Source: Algoriphagus antarcticus (lineage in GTDB: Bacteria; Bacteroidota; Bacteroidia; Cytophagales; Cyclobacteriaceae). From it: a stretch of DNA of 52,272 nt. The stretch is taken from the NCBI RefSeq assembly GCF_002150685.1, contig NZ_MSSW01000073.1, positions 1-52,272 of the forward strand, written 5' to 3'. The notes under the pieces are model-generated. The model had not been told where the DNA came from. It made no database searches and saw nothing but the letters and a program-made list of their open reading frames with translations. Below, in pieces: positions 1 through 7,407 of this stretch (positions are counted from its first letter, which is position 1; each line of letters starts with the position of its first letter). Both the position numbers and the translations under genes were made by a program.

Positions 1-482
1 ATCTTGCGTTTTTATCCATTCGCAATCTTTGTTTTTTAGACGTTCTTATAAATTCCGTCGTATTTTTTTTAAAGTTCTAATTTAATAATTTCCATTTAGA
101 TTCCATTACGGTTTTCCGCATTCAGTGTTTAAATATTTTTTCGGATAAATCTAATTTGGTCGGGAAACACAAAGTTTCGGTTTTGCACTTATAAACCAAA
201 AAAAATTTCGATTTAATTTCCGCGTTATTATTCCGTAAGAGTAAATTTCGGCGTAATGCTTTTAAAATAATTGGCAATTGCCTTGGGGCAAGCTCAATGT
301 CTCCCGTGATGCAACTTAAAATTGGAAAGCGGGGAAATTAAATTTTTCGTATGAGTGATAATTTCGGCGTAATGATTTTTTAAGTTTCTATTTCTATTTC
401 TATTTGTATTTCAGTTTCAGTTTATTTTTGGGATTTCAATGCGTAATGTCTTGAATTTCATCACAATTTTTGTTAAATGCAA
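1..482. other. Gene-free AT-rich left edge of the cassette island
   Basis: I see no credible coding region. The stretch holds a 14-bp direct repeat, ATTTCGGCGTAATG, at 245-258 and 361-374, and a run of six hexamers at 385-420 (three TTTCTA, then TTTGTA and two TTTCAG). It lies just outside the leftmost palindromic site, so it may be the start of a further cassette without a gene or the decayed end of the array; the window edge prevents a decision. Confidence 0.5.
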
Positions 483-618
483 GATAACGTTTTGGGGCTT
501 TGCGAAGGTGGGGAAATCGAAGCACAAATGTTCATTTTAGCACAAATGCTGATTAGAATTCCAATGCTCAAATTTAGCACAAATGCCCCACTTTTGCAAA
601 ACCCTTGTTAGCGGTTCG
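483..618 (-). repeat. attC-like palindromic site 1 (distal end of array)
   Basis: The outer left arm reads GATAACG (483-489) and the outer right arm GTTAGCGG (607-614), followed by TTCG. The inner arms GCTTTGCGAAGGTGGGG and CCCCACTTTTGCAAAacc can pair. The centre holds three copies of CACAAATG (523-530, 541-548, 578-585). Its right arm is complementary to the left arm of site 2 at the other end of the SRPBCC module. Confidence 0.65.
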
Positions 619-647
619 TTGTTTTTTCAGTTTTAATGCCAGCTGGA

Positions 648-1193
648 TTATTTAAACAATTTTAAAATTTCTTTATAAGTCCACTCGTTCCCTTTTTCAA
701 AGAAAGTATATGTTTTGTCCCAATGACTGCCTTGTCCCCAACCAACCATAGTTGAAATGATTTTTGTTTTTCCGTTTCCAATATCAACACATTGAATTAT
801 CTCTTGTAGATTTTTGTCTTCACTTCTTGCTTCTATTGGGAAATTATTGTTGAGATTTACTTTTAGAGTTAGCATTTCATTTTCTAAGTAGTTAATAATG
901 TCTAATTGAATAGCTGTTGAGTCTTCTGTTGTTTTTGTTTTGTCGTAATTTGTTCTTATCCAACCACCAATTTTTATATTTGTTTTTACAACAGGTGCTA
1001 TCCATTTTTCAAGCCCTTTGTCTGTGGTAAATAGTTTCCAAACTTCTGCTTTACTAATTGGCACTTCTATCGAGAACTGTAAGGTTTTCTCTCCAAATTT
1101 TGTAACATATGATGAGTTGGTTACTTGTGCTTGAACTCCAACAAAAGGAATAGAAAACAAACTAAATAATATTAATAATTTAACGGGTTTCAT
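648..1193 (-). CDS. Exported SRPBCC (AHSA1-like) domain protein
   Basis: This 181-residue protein starts with a signal peptide (MKPVKLLILFSLFSIPFVG, cleavage probably after VQAQ). It continues as a START/Bet v1-like fold: the segment 'VPISKAEVWKLFTT..GLEKWIAP' is the usual beginning of SRPBCC/AHSA1 domains, and the C-terminal helix 'WDKTYTFFEKGNEW' fits too. Family members bind hydrophobic ligands or act as chaperone co-factors; the ligand here is unknown. Export makes a periplasmic role likely. It is the second gene of the module, 25 bp after another SRPBCC gene, and the two are probably co-transcribed. The start is supported by the signal peptide. Confidence 0.8.
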   Translation of the reverse strand: MKPVKLLILFSLFSIPFVGVQAQVTNSSYVTKFGEKTLQFSIEVPISKAEVWKLFTTDKGLEKWIAPVVKTNIKIGGWIRTNYDKTKTTEDSTAIQLDIINYLENEMLTLKVNLNNNFPIEARSEDKNLQEIIQCVDIGNGKTKIISTMVGWGQGSHWDKTYTFFEKGNEWTYKEILKLFK

Positions 1194-1218
1194 ATTTTTA
1201 AAATTTTATACTTAATAT

Positions 1219-1653
1219 TTAAGATTTTTCTACAAAGTTTTTAAAGTCTATTAAATACTGCATTGATTGTTTTTTAAATGCACTTGGCATTAGAAAACCT
1301 ATTATTTTCATAAAACCTTTAAATTGAAATTCTTGTTCAGAAATATATCTTGTTCTATTGTCAGAAAGTGAGATAAATTTATTCTTTACGATATTAAATA
1401 CTCCTTTTGCCTCATAAGTTCCGCTAAAATCTTCTGGTAAATTTCTAGCTGTAATTGTTTCAATCATTTCGATTTCACGTTTACCCATTTTAAATTTAAG
1501 TCGTGATTTAGCCCCAACTTGTCCCGGCTTTCCACTAATTTGTTCAAAACTCTGGAGACCTTTCATCCATTTGTCCATATTGCTTGGATTGTCAAAGAGT
1601 TCAATTACTCTGTCAATGGGACTGTTGATTTCGATTTCAGAAGTATATTTCAT
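1219..1653 (-). CDS. SRPBCC family protein (polyketide cyclase/dehydrase-like)
   Basis: This 144-residue protein has no signal peptide. The start 'MKYTSEIEINSPIDRVIELFDNP' and the following 'NMDKWMKGLQSFEQISGKPG' are typical of SRPBCC ligand-binding proteins, and the rest of the length matches one complete domain. It is the first gene of the cassette that ends at site 1 and sits about 55 bp from site 2. Pairing with an exported paralogue in one cassette suggests the two act on the same kind of ligand in cytoplasm and periplasm, but that is inference. No catalytic residue can be assigned. Confidence 0.8.
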   Translation of the reverse strand: MKYTSEIEINSPIDRVIELFDNPSNMDKWMKGLQSFEQISGKPGQVGAKSRLKFKMGKREIEMIETITARNLPEDFSGTYEAKGVFNIVKNKFISLSDNRTRYISEQEFQFKGFMKIIGFLMPSAFKKQSMQYLIDFKNFVEKS

Positions 1654-1708
1654 TGGTCTTTATTTTGATTGTTTAATTTTCTTGTCTTTTGCTGTCTTCC
1701 TACAATGA

Positions 1709-1843
1709 CCGCTAACGTTTTGCAGCTACCCGAAGGGCGGGAATTTTACCACTAAACTTCATTCGGAGAACTGAACTTTCGGCTACCACAAAACTGTCTG
1801 CGGAGCACGAAACCCCGCCTTTTGGGTAGGTGCTGTTATGTGT
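1709..1843 (-). repeat. attC-like palindromic site 2
   Basis: The left outer arm is CCGCTAACG (1709-1717), the right outer arm GTTATGTG (1835-1842). The inner arms GCTACCCGAAGGGCGGG and CCCGCCTTTTGGGTAGGTGC pair imperfectly. The centre has two related units, ACCACTAAAC...CGGAGAAC and ACCACAAAA...CGGAGCAC. The two outer arms do not match each other, but each matches the far end of its own neighbouring module: CCGCTAA with site 1, TTATGTG with site 3. Confidence 0.7.
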
Positions 1844-1868
1844 AGTTTTTCTTTCCATTGTCATTCGT

Positions 1869-2450
1869 TTATACTTTTATGTGTCCCCAGTTTTCGCCTG
1901 TCTTAATGCGATGCAATGTCATTTCGCTTACACCAAATTTTTTAGCAAAAATCTTCAAACGTGTCTTGCGGTTTGGGTCAAGCAGTTTCTTTTTTAACCA
2001 TATTACTTGCGTTTCTGTCAATTAAGTGCCGTTCGATTTTATTCTGTGTTCAATTAGTTTTTTCTTAGCTTCAATAACATACGGGCTTGTCTTGCTGTGT
2101 TCCAACATTTCAGGTTTTGTCGCCCATTTTAAATTGCCCACAAAGTTGTTGGCTCGATTGCGGTCTAAATGCAAAACATAAACTTAAGTGTCTGATGTTT
2201 TTGGAATAAAATAATTTGCAACAAGTCTATAGAAGAAATATTGTTTATTTTTTATGTTGTTGTCAGCGTCACGAATTTTAAATCTAAATACTCTGTAGCC
2301 GTCTAAAATTGAACCTTTTACAAGTCTTCCGTTTTTTGGTTCGTCCGTGTAGCTCACAAGTCGTCCATAATTTGATATTGCGTAACGCAGTCTTAGTTTA
2401 TAGTCAAATGAAATTTCTTTAAATGTTTCTAATGCAAAAAATTGTAGCAT
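1869..2450 (-). pseudogene. NUMOD4/HNH homing-type endonuclease, broken by two in-frame stops
   Basis: A single frame from the ATG at 2450 to the stop at 1869-1871 covers 193 codons. It contains two internal TAA stops, at 2184-2186 and 2022-2024, and no frameshift. The first segment (88 aa) has the NUMOD4-like 'YAISNYGRLVSY...GYRVFRF' pattern. The second has an HNH-like core, 'VLHLDRNRANNFVGNLKWAT'. The third is a helix-turn-helix tail, 'FAKKFGVSEMTLHRI'. This order is normal for HNH endonucleases with a C-terminal HTH. Both stops follow ACT and sit where related proteins usually have lysine or another charged residue, so two AAA-to-TAA changes would explain them. The first segment alone could still be translated as an 88-aa peptide. 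The gene is the only occupant of its cassette. Confidence 0.75.
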
Positions 2451-2560
2451 AAGTCGTCAAAATTGTTTTGTTGGTGATGTCAAAGTTAGATTTTATTTTT
2501 AAATAGAAATTGTCATTATTTGTCGGTCAGTTTTGATGTCTATTGGGTCGCACTAAAATT

Positions 2561-2698
2561 ACACATAACGTTGATGTGTATGAGCAGTAAGGGGCAAAAT
2601 AAGCAATAATATTCCGTCATTAACTGAACATTGCTGAAAGATAATAACTTTCGGGTTAAACACAAAGCCCTTATTGCTTATACACGGTGTTAGCGGCT
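2561..2698 (-). repeat. attC-like palindromic site 3
   Basis: The left outer arm is ACACATAACG (2561-2570), the right outer arm GTTAGCGGCTGG (2689-2700). The inner arms GTGTATGAGCAGTAAGGG and CCCTTATTGCTTATACAC pair at 16 of 18 positions. The outer arms do not pair with each other; ACACATAA pairs with the right end of site 2, TTAGCGGC with the left end of site 4. Its inner sequence differs from sites 2, 4 and 5, so only the architecture is shared. Confidence 0.65.
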
Positions 2699-2840
2699 GG
2701 CTTTGTTCCGTTCTGCTTTTCAATTCCGATGTTTCTATTTCTGTTCGGATTGAGCGTTGGCGAGACATACTCTTTTGCAATTTTTGGCTTGAGCTTTGGC
2801 TGGTGCGAATTGCAAATGTGTATGGCTTTTAGCGTTGGCA

Positions 2841-3800
2841 TTATGCTATAAAAATATGATTTGTGAATAAAGTATGTGGTGCACTCACAAGATTAATGTC
2901 AAATTTCAATGATGGTTCAATTCTGGAACTTGCATTATGAATTCTAAAGGATATTTGCCAACCTTCATTTAAAGAAACCAATAAAGTGGTAGTCGAATTA
3001 TCCTGATAAACAATTTCGATTAATCTTGTCGGCAATTTAAGTTTAGGAATTTTGGCTTTTGGTTTTACAGATTCAAATGGTAAATTCAAAGTTCCCTTTA
3101 AATTATATGCTTGAATTTCAACTTTTTTGTTTCCTTTGATGACTTTATAGAAATCTTCATTTCCAATCAAATATTGCACAAGATTCTCGGCTACAATATT
3201 TGGGTTTGCTTTATCAAGTCTTAAAAGTTCTTTTCTAAAAGCATTTAAAATTGGCACGTAAACTACTTCGTGCATATTTTCAATCGAAGTCCATTTCGTG
3301 GATTTATCCTTTGCTTTTAGATTTGCCAACATATCAAATATTGGCTTAATTTCAGCAAAGTAATTTTGTGAACAAGGAACTCCTAACCACTTTTCGCCAA
3401 AATCAATGTTCAATGATAATCGAGAATGTTTAACTGCTCTATGATTGTTCTTCGCAGAAATTCCAATTTCCCATTTTTGAAGAGAGCGAATTACTAAAAC
3501 ATCACGAACATCGCCTGTTTGTCCTGCTTGGTCGCTCACGATTTCAAGAACCAATATGTCATTTTTGTTAATTCCATTTGACAATCTTGGTTCAATATCA
3601 ATCAAAAAATTAATCGCTGCACTTGCTGTGATTCTGAAAGTATCTTGCTCATCTTCAATAAAACTTTCAAAACAACCTTTTGCGTTTTGATAAGGTTCAT
3701 TTTCGGTAATCGAAACACTTGTTATAATTTTCAAACGTTCATAAAATTCCAAAAGCAAAGCATATTCAAAAGCTTTTCCATTTATTGTCTGATTTGCCAT
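2841..3800 (-). CDS. HaeIII-family type II restriction endonuclease (predicted GGCC)
   Basis: This 319-residue protein resembles the HaeIII restriction family along its length. It begins 'GKAFEYALLLEFYERL', has the central acidic region 'NDILVLEIVSDQAGQTGDVR', then 'KWEIGISAKNNHRAVKHSRL' and 'DFGEKWLGVPCSQNYFAEI'. The conserved acidic residues followed by E..K fit a PD-(D/E)XK-type nuclease centre. It lies 3 bp after a methyltransferase closely resembling M.HaeIII, which supports cleavage at GGCC. It is the last gene of the controller-methylase-nuclease operon. The length is complete and I see no disruption, so the system is probably active. The exact cleavage specificity is inferred from family resemblance. 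Confidence 0.88.
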   Translation of the reverse strand: MANQTINGKAFEYALLLEFYERLKIITSVSITENEPYQNAKGCFESFIEDEQDTFRITASAAINFLIDIEPRLSNGINKNDILVLEIVSDQAGQTGDVRDVLVIRSLQKWEIGISAKNNHRAVKHSRLSLNIDFGEKWLGVPCSQNYFAEIKPIFDMLANLKAKDKSTKWTSIENMHEVVYVPILNAFRKELLRLDKANPNIVAENLVQYLIGNEDFYKVIKGNKKVEIQAYNLKGTLNLPFESVKPKAKIPKLKLPTRLIEIVYQDNSTTTLLVSLNEGWQISFRIHNASSRIEPSLKFDINLVSAPHTLFTNHIFIA

Positions 3801-3803
3801 ACT

Positions 3804-4853
3804 TTAAGATAATGTGTTTTCTAATTCCAATTGTTTTTTATTTGTTTTTGCAGGTCGTTTTTCTGCGTTTTCAATTTGAATTTTAATGCTCAAAGCCATA
3901 TGTTTTGCAAGATTTACTGGAACTGCGTTTCCAATCATTTTATAACCTGCTGCAATGTGGTGGTAATGGAACGTAAAATTATCTGGGAATGTTTGTATTC
4001 TTGCACATTCTCTTACGCTCAATCTTCTGTATAAATCCTCTTTTCCTTTCACAAACTCACGAACGTTTTGTTCAATAAATTTCATTTTTGGTGCTTGAGG
4101 ATGAATAGGTGCGTGGCGACCTCCTGCTTGAATTGTAAATGATTGTTCGTCCCAAGTTCTCACTCGATTTCTCGACATAAACATTGAAGAAAATCCGCCA
4201 ATCATAAATTCGTGATTTGAGATTTTACAAATTTCTTTGTTTGTTTTGTTTCCTTCTTTGGCTGGAACAACGCTATTTTTTAAATCCGAAATCGCTTGGT
4301 CGAGCGTAATTTTTTCTTGTACTGGTTTTGGAAATTGAAATTTAAAATTTAAGTCTTTGCGAATACCAACAAAAAATACTCTTTTTCTGTCTTGTGGAAC
4401 ATCAAAGTCAGATGCGTTGAGTAATTGGAATGATAATTCATATCCAATCCCTGCATTTTTAAAAAGTTCTTTAATGTTTTTTAAAGCTTCGCTATGTCTA
4501 TCCAATAGCATTCCACTCACATTTTCGGCAAGGAAAAACTTTGGTTGTTTTGCTTCTAATATTCTTATGAAATCGAAAAATAATTGTCCGCGTATGTCAT
4601 TTATTCCACGCAATGAACCTGCTTCGCTCCAACTTTGGCAAGGTGGTCCACCAATAATTCCATCACATTCAGGAACTTCATCAGATTTTATGTTAACAAT
4701 ACTTCTTTTATCCAAAGTCGTTTTGGGATGGTTTTTTTCATAAGTTTCCCAAATTTCTTTGTCATATTCGTTCGCCCAAATGACATCGAATCCCGCTTTT
4801 TGGAATCCTAAATCAAGTCCGCCTGCTCCTGCAAAAAATGATACTATTTTCAT
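3804..4853 (-). CDS. DNA cytosine-5 methyltransferase, M.HaeIII-like
   Basis: This 349-residue enzyme has the ordered motifs of C5 methyltransferases. They are motif I 'FFAGAGGLDLGF' (AdoMet binding), motif IV 'GGPPCQSWSEAGSLRG' with catalytic Cys72, motif VI 'FFLAENV', motif VIII 'QDRKRVFFVGI', the target-recognition region around 'MSRNRVRTWDEQSFTIQ', and motif X 'GYKMIGNAVPVNLA'. The wording in and around the target-recognition region is very close to M.HaeIII, which methylates the inner C of GGCC. It should protect host DNA from the adjacent nuclease. Its start overlaps the stop of the controller gene by 4 bp (ATGA), so the two are translationally coupled. Confidence 0.93.
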   Translation of the reverse strand: MKIVSFFAGAGGLDLGFQKAGFDVIWANEYDKEIWETYEKNHPKTTLDKRSIVNIKSDEVPECDGIIGGPPCQSWSEAGSLRGINDIRGQLFFDFIRILEAKQPKFFLAENVSGMLLDRHSEALKNIKELFKNAGIGYELSFQLLNASDFDVPQDRKRVFFVGIRKDLNFKFQFPKPVQEKITLDQAISDLKNSVVPAKEGNKTNKEICKISNHEFMIGGFSSMFMSRNRVRTWDEQSFTIQAGGRHAPIHPQAPKMKFIEQNVREFVKGKEDLYRRLSVRECARIQTFPDNFTFHYHHIAAGYKMIGNAVPVNLAKHMALSIKIQIENAEKRPAKTNKKQLELENTLS

Positions 4854-5179
4854 ACTGCTTTTTCTGTTTGAAGGTTTTTATTGAGTGTTCTGCGATATTC
4901 TGCTTTTTCTTCAGCAACTTTTAAGAGTTGTTTTGTGCAGTTCGTTTCGTAGATTTTTTTTCCGAGTTGGTCTGTTATATATTCTTCTCGTAAATCTTTT
5001 AAGTTTAGTTTAAAAATTCTCGCCAATTTTGGAAGTCTTTTTTCGTCAAAATCTCGAATTCCATTCTCTATTTTGCTCAAATTGGCAGAGTCTAAATTCA
5101 GTTTGGCCGCAAGTTGGGTCAAGGTCAATTCCTTTTCGGTTCTTAAAAGTCGAATATATTCGCCAAATGTTGTTTTCAT
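4850..5179 (-). CDS. XRE-family controller protein of the restriction-modification operon
   Basis: This small protein (109 aa from the ATG at 5179) has an N-terminal helix-turn-helix: 'LTLTQLAAKLNLDSANLSKIENG'. The C-terminal half is helical and charged. In position and size it fits the C (controller) proteins that time expression of type II restriction genes. I prefer the start at 5179 ('MKTTFGEY') to the ATG at 5191, because an inverted repeat (5185-5201) overlaps the upstream ATG and looks like the operator. It is the first gene of the operon and overlaps the methyltransferase start by 4 bp. Autoregulation and delayed nuclease expression are expected from the family but not shown here. Confidence 0.85.
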   Translation of the reverse strand: MKTTFGEYIRLLRTEKELTLTQLAAKLNLDSANLSKIENGIRDFDEKRLPKLARIFKLNLKDLREEYITDQLGKKIYETNCTKQLLKVAEEKAEYRRTLNKNLQTEKAV

Positions 5180-5184
5180 AAGAC

Positions 5185-5201
5185 TTGTCATTTTTTGACA
5201 A
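5185..5201 (-). promoter_or_regulatory. Putative C-box operator of the RM controller
   Basis: The inverted repeat TTGTCA (5185-5190), five T, TGACAA (5196-5201) lies 5 bp upstream of the chosen controller start. Controller proteins bind such palindromes close to their own start codon. Its function here is inferred from position and symmetry. Confidence 0.5.
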
Positions 5202-5367
5202 ATTTAAAACATTTTTATTAATATCCAAATTTTGCGGTGGGAAAATTTTAGCTCTTTTGGTTTTTTCAGCGTTGGCGTTTTGTAGTGGCAAAAACCAAAT
5301 GTGCTAAAATGTGCGGCTGGCTTTTCGGTTGGATTTTCAATTGAAGCGAGATTTTTTTTTTAGCTTG

Positions 5368-5505
5368 CCGCTAACGTTTTGCAGCTACAAGAAGTTGGCG
5401 ATTTTTACCACAAATGCCAATGCGGAGAACCAATGTTTGATTAACCACAAATGTGTCTGCGGAGCACTGAACCGCCAATTTCTTGTAGGTGCTGTTAGCG
5501 GTTCG
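5368..5505 (-). repeat. attC-like palindromic site 4
   Basis: The left outer arm is GCCGCTAACG (5368-5376), the right outer arm GTTAGCGGTTCG (5494-5505). The inner arms GCTACAAGAAGTTGGCG and CGCCAATTTCTTGTAGGTGC pair imperfectly. The centre carries the unit ACCACAAATG-n5-GCGGAGNAC twice. It is nearly identical to site 5 except for a few bases. The base next to the core (G/C) pairs with site 3 on one side and T/A with site 5 on the other, again by module and not by site. Confidence 0.75.
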
Positions 5506-5528
5506 GCTTTTTTCGTCTAGTTTTAAAT

Positions 5529-6242
5529 TCATTTCAAGTTAGTCCCCTTTAATTTTCTTTGAATATATTCTTTATGTGCAAATTCAAATGCTTGAGGGTC
5601 TATGCATGAGCTGTTAAATGTTAAAACTTCTTGTTGATATAATTCTCTTAAGTCAAGAATAAATTTGGGATAGCATTCATCAGCATTTACCATTACCATT
5701 ATTAAATATCTAAAGCCGTCCCAAGAGTAGGATTGTCGATTGTCACGATAGAGGGCAATGTTCATATACTTTGTATTCATTTCTTCATAAAACTGAACTC
5801 TATTTTTGAAAAATTTATCAAATAATTCCTTAGTATCATTTTCTGATAAAATTTTGTATTGCTTTTCGAATAAATAATCGTGTATGACAAGAAGTTGTTT
5901 GCTTAATTCCTTAAGCATTAGTGGATTCTCTTCTTTTAACTCACTTAAAAATTCTTTGGTCGTTTGTATCCAAATTGTTCTATTACTCGCTTTAAATGCA
6001 TTGTTATTAGCGTCATTCATAAGCCCAAGTCGTTCGATTGCTAGATGCGTTGTTAATACAACGAAAGTTGCCGCAAACAATATGGAATATGGAGTGAACA
6101 TTTTTAAATATTCTTGAAACCCATTTGATGAAAGATCTAAGGACATTTTAAATCCTTCAATTGTTGCTAGTATAAATGCGACAATGGAAAAGACTATTAA
6201 TGTCCATTGTAGATAGAATATGGGTTGCTTAATTTTGTTCAT
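5529..6242 (-). CDS. Uncharacterised protein with two membrane segments
   Basis: I do not recognise a family for this 237-residue protein. Two hydrophobic helices lie near the N-terminus (about residues 10-30 'FYLQWTLIVFSIVAFILAT' and 48-68 'FTPYSILFAATFVVLTTHLA'). A long soluble, mainly helical part rich in charged residues and aromatics follows and is probably cytoplasmic. It is the last gene of a three-gene operon in one cassette; its start lies 1 bp after the stop of the preceding gene. Membrane topology and placement in a mobile cassette next to a restriction system are compatible with an anti-phage effector, but no motif proves this. Confidence 0.7.
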   Translation of the reverse strand: MNKIKQPIFYLQWTLIVFSIVAFILATIEGFKMSLDLSSNGFQEYLKMFTPYSILFAATFVVLTTHLAIERLGLMNDANNNAFKASNRTIWIQTTKEFLSELKEENPLMLKELSKQLLVIHDYLFEKQYKILSENDTKELFDKFFKNRVQFYEEMNTKYMNIALYRDNRQSYSWDGFRYLIMVMVNADECYPKFILDLRELYQQEVLTFNSSCIDPQAFEFAHKEYIQRKLKGTNLK

Positions 6243-6243
6243 T

Positions 6244-6936
6244 TCAATTCTTTTGCTTTTTTGATATTATCTCGGCAACTATGCAGGAGTTGTATTTTGA
6301 AACATAATTTGCAGTCACACGATTGAAAATTCTTAATACTTCTGGAACATCTGTCGGGAAGACTATGCCATGTTTATGAACTATAAATAACACTCCGTTT
6401 ACATACTCATCAGAGCAAACTTCAAGAATTTCTGAGCATATAATTGTATATCTTTTGTCCTTAAATGTAAAGTCATGCGTGTTAAAAGTAAGATTGTTCA
6501 AAGTCCTTTTTATTGCTGTTTGAATTTCGTAAGAAGCTCCGCTAATTCGTTCTTCGTCCAAAAGTCCCTTCGGCAATATTTCGGAAAGTTCAAGCTCATC
6601 TCTAAGTATTATTAAACCTTTGTCTGAAATTGATTCCCAGTCCGAAATATACTTTCCCCATTCTGCTTCCTTAATTTCTATTTCGTCATAATTATTCGGA
6701 AACTTCTGGTATGCGTCAAGGTGAATGCCAATTGTAAACTTTTTTTCAGTTGATGTATCAAGAATAACGTCTGTGTATGAAACTATCGGCTGTAACAATT
6801 CAGTTAATCTTACCTCCAATTCCTTATCACATAAATGCTCATTGTCGCCTGCCGAATCTATAAAGCAAGTTTGTTTATTCAATCCCTGAATTGCAGTATT
6901 GATATATTCGTTAATCGCTTTTTGCCTGTCAAACAA
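6244..6936 (-). CDS. Uncharacterised soluble protein, possibly GAF-like
   Basis: This 230-residue protein has no signal peptide or membrane helix. The C-terminal part 'YVNGVLFIVHKHGIVF' followed by 'VPEVLRIFNRVTANYVSKY' resembles the end of a GAF-type sensory fold (beta hairpin, then helix), and 'FTFKDKRYTIICSEILEV' could be an earlier strand. This is a weak structural impression only. Its 5' end overlaps the preceding membrane-protein gene by 58 bp and its stop is followed directly by the next gene, so all three should be made together. It could be the sensor between two membrane partners. Confidence 0.6.
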   Translation of the reverse strand: MFDRQKAINEYINTAIQGLNKQTCFIDSAGDNEHLCDKELEVRLTELLQPIVSYTDVILDTSTEKKFTIGIHLDAYQKFPNNYDEIEIKEAEWGKYISDWESISDKGLIILRDELELSEILPKGLLDEERISGASYEIQTAIKRTLNNLTFNTHDFTFKDKRYTIICSEILEVCSDEYVNGVLFIVHKHGIVFPTDVPEVLRIFNRVTANYVSKYNSCIVAEIISKKQKN

Positions 6937-7208
6937 TTTGTTTTTTCTTCCAATTGTCTTTTAGAAATTAACTCATCAACTATTGAACTTGGAAACTTAA
7001 ATTGATAAGCTGCTTTGATTACAACTAAAAATATATAAACCAAACTGCAAGCAAATAGTATTCCTGTCCAATGATTAAAATTGTCGTCAATTTTGTTTGA
7101 AGCAACACCTATAACGATTACAAGTATAGCTTCAATAATTATTGTCCCAAGTAATGCTGCTTGAATTACTTTTATCCAATCCTTAAGTTTTTCTAATAGT
7201 TTGTCCAT
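6879..7208 (-). CDS. Small uncharacterised membrane protein
   Basis: This 109-residue protein begins with an amphipathic helix (MDKLLEKLKDWIKVIQAA). Two hydrophobic segments follow (about residues 19-37, 'LLGTIIIEAILVIVIGVAS', and 48-67, 'GILFACSLVYIFLVVIKAAY'), then a short basic tail. It is first in the three-gene cassette, about 30 bp from site 5, and its last 58 bp overlap the next gene in another frame. No family was recognised. Confidence 0.6.
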   Translation of the reverse strand: MDKLLEKLKDWIKVIQAALLGTIIIEAILVIVIGVASNKIDDNFNHWTGILFACSLVYIFLVVIKAAYQFKFPSSIVDELISKRQLEEKTNCLTGKKRLTNISILQFRD

Positions 7209-7238
7209 TTATTTTCTTTTGGTGTAGTCTTTTAAGCT

Positions 7239-7378
7239 GACCGCTAACGGTTTGCAGCTACAAGAAGTTGGCGATTTTTACCACAAATGTTGATGCGGAG
7301 AACCAATGTTTGATTAACCACAAATGTGTCTGCGGAGCACTGAACCGCCAATTTCTTGTAGGTGCTGTTAGCGGTTCG
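7239..7378 (-). repeat. attC-like palindromic site 5
   Basis: The left outer arm is GACCGCTAACGG (7239-7250), the right outer arm GTTAGCGGTTCG (7367-7378). Inner arms and centre are almost the same as in site 4, including the doubled ACCACAAATG and GCGGAGNAC units. The differences are a few single bases, for example AACGG for AACGT and GTTGATG for GCCAATG. Such near-identity between sites flanking an unrelated trio of genes suggests recent duplication or acquisition from the same pool. Confidence 0.75.
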
Positions 7379-7407
7379 TTGTTCTCTTTCGTTTTTATCG
7401 GTCAGCA

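Noticed and set aside
2559..2780. Open frame of 73 codons on the minus strand
   Set aside because: It lies on palindromic site 3 and its flank, and the product has no protein-like pattern.
5311..5520. Open frame of 69 codons on the plus strand
   Set aside because: It runs over site 4 against the direction of all genes in the array.
5368..7378. Near-identical repeats at sites 4 and 5 as a CRISPR array or transposon ends
   Set aside because: There are no regularly spaced short repeats. The outer bases pair across gene modules, and no target duplications are visible, so the cassette-site reading explains more.
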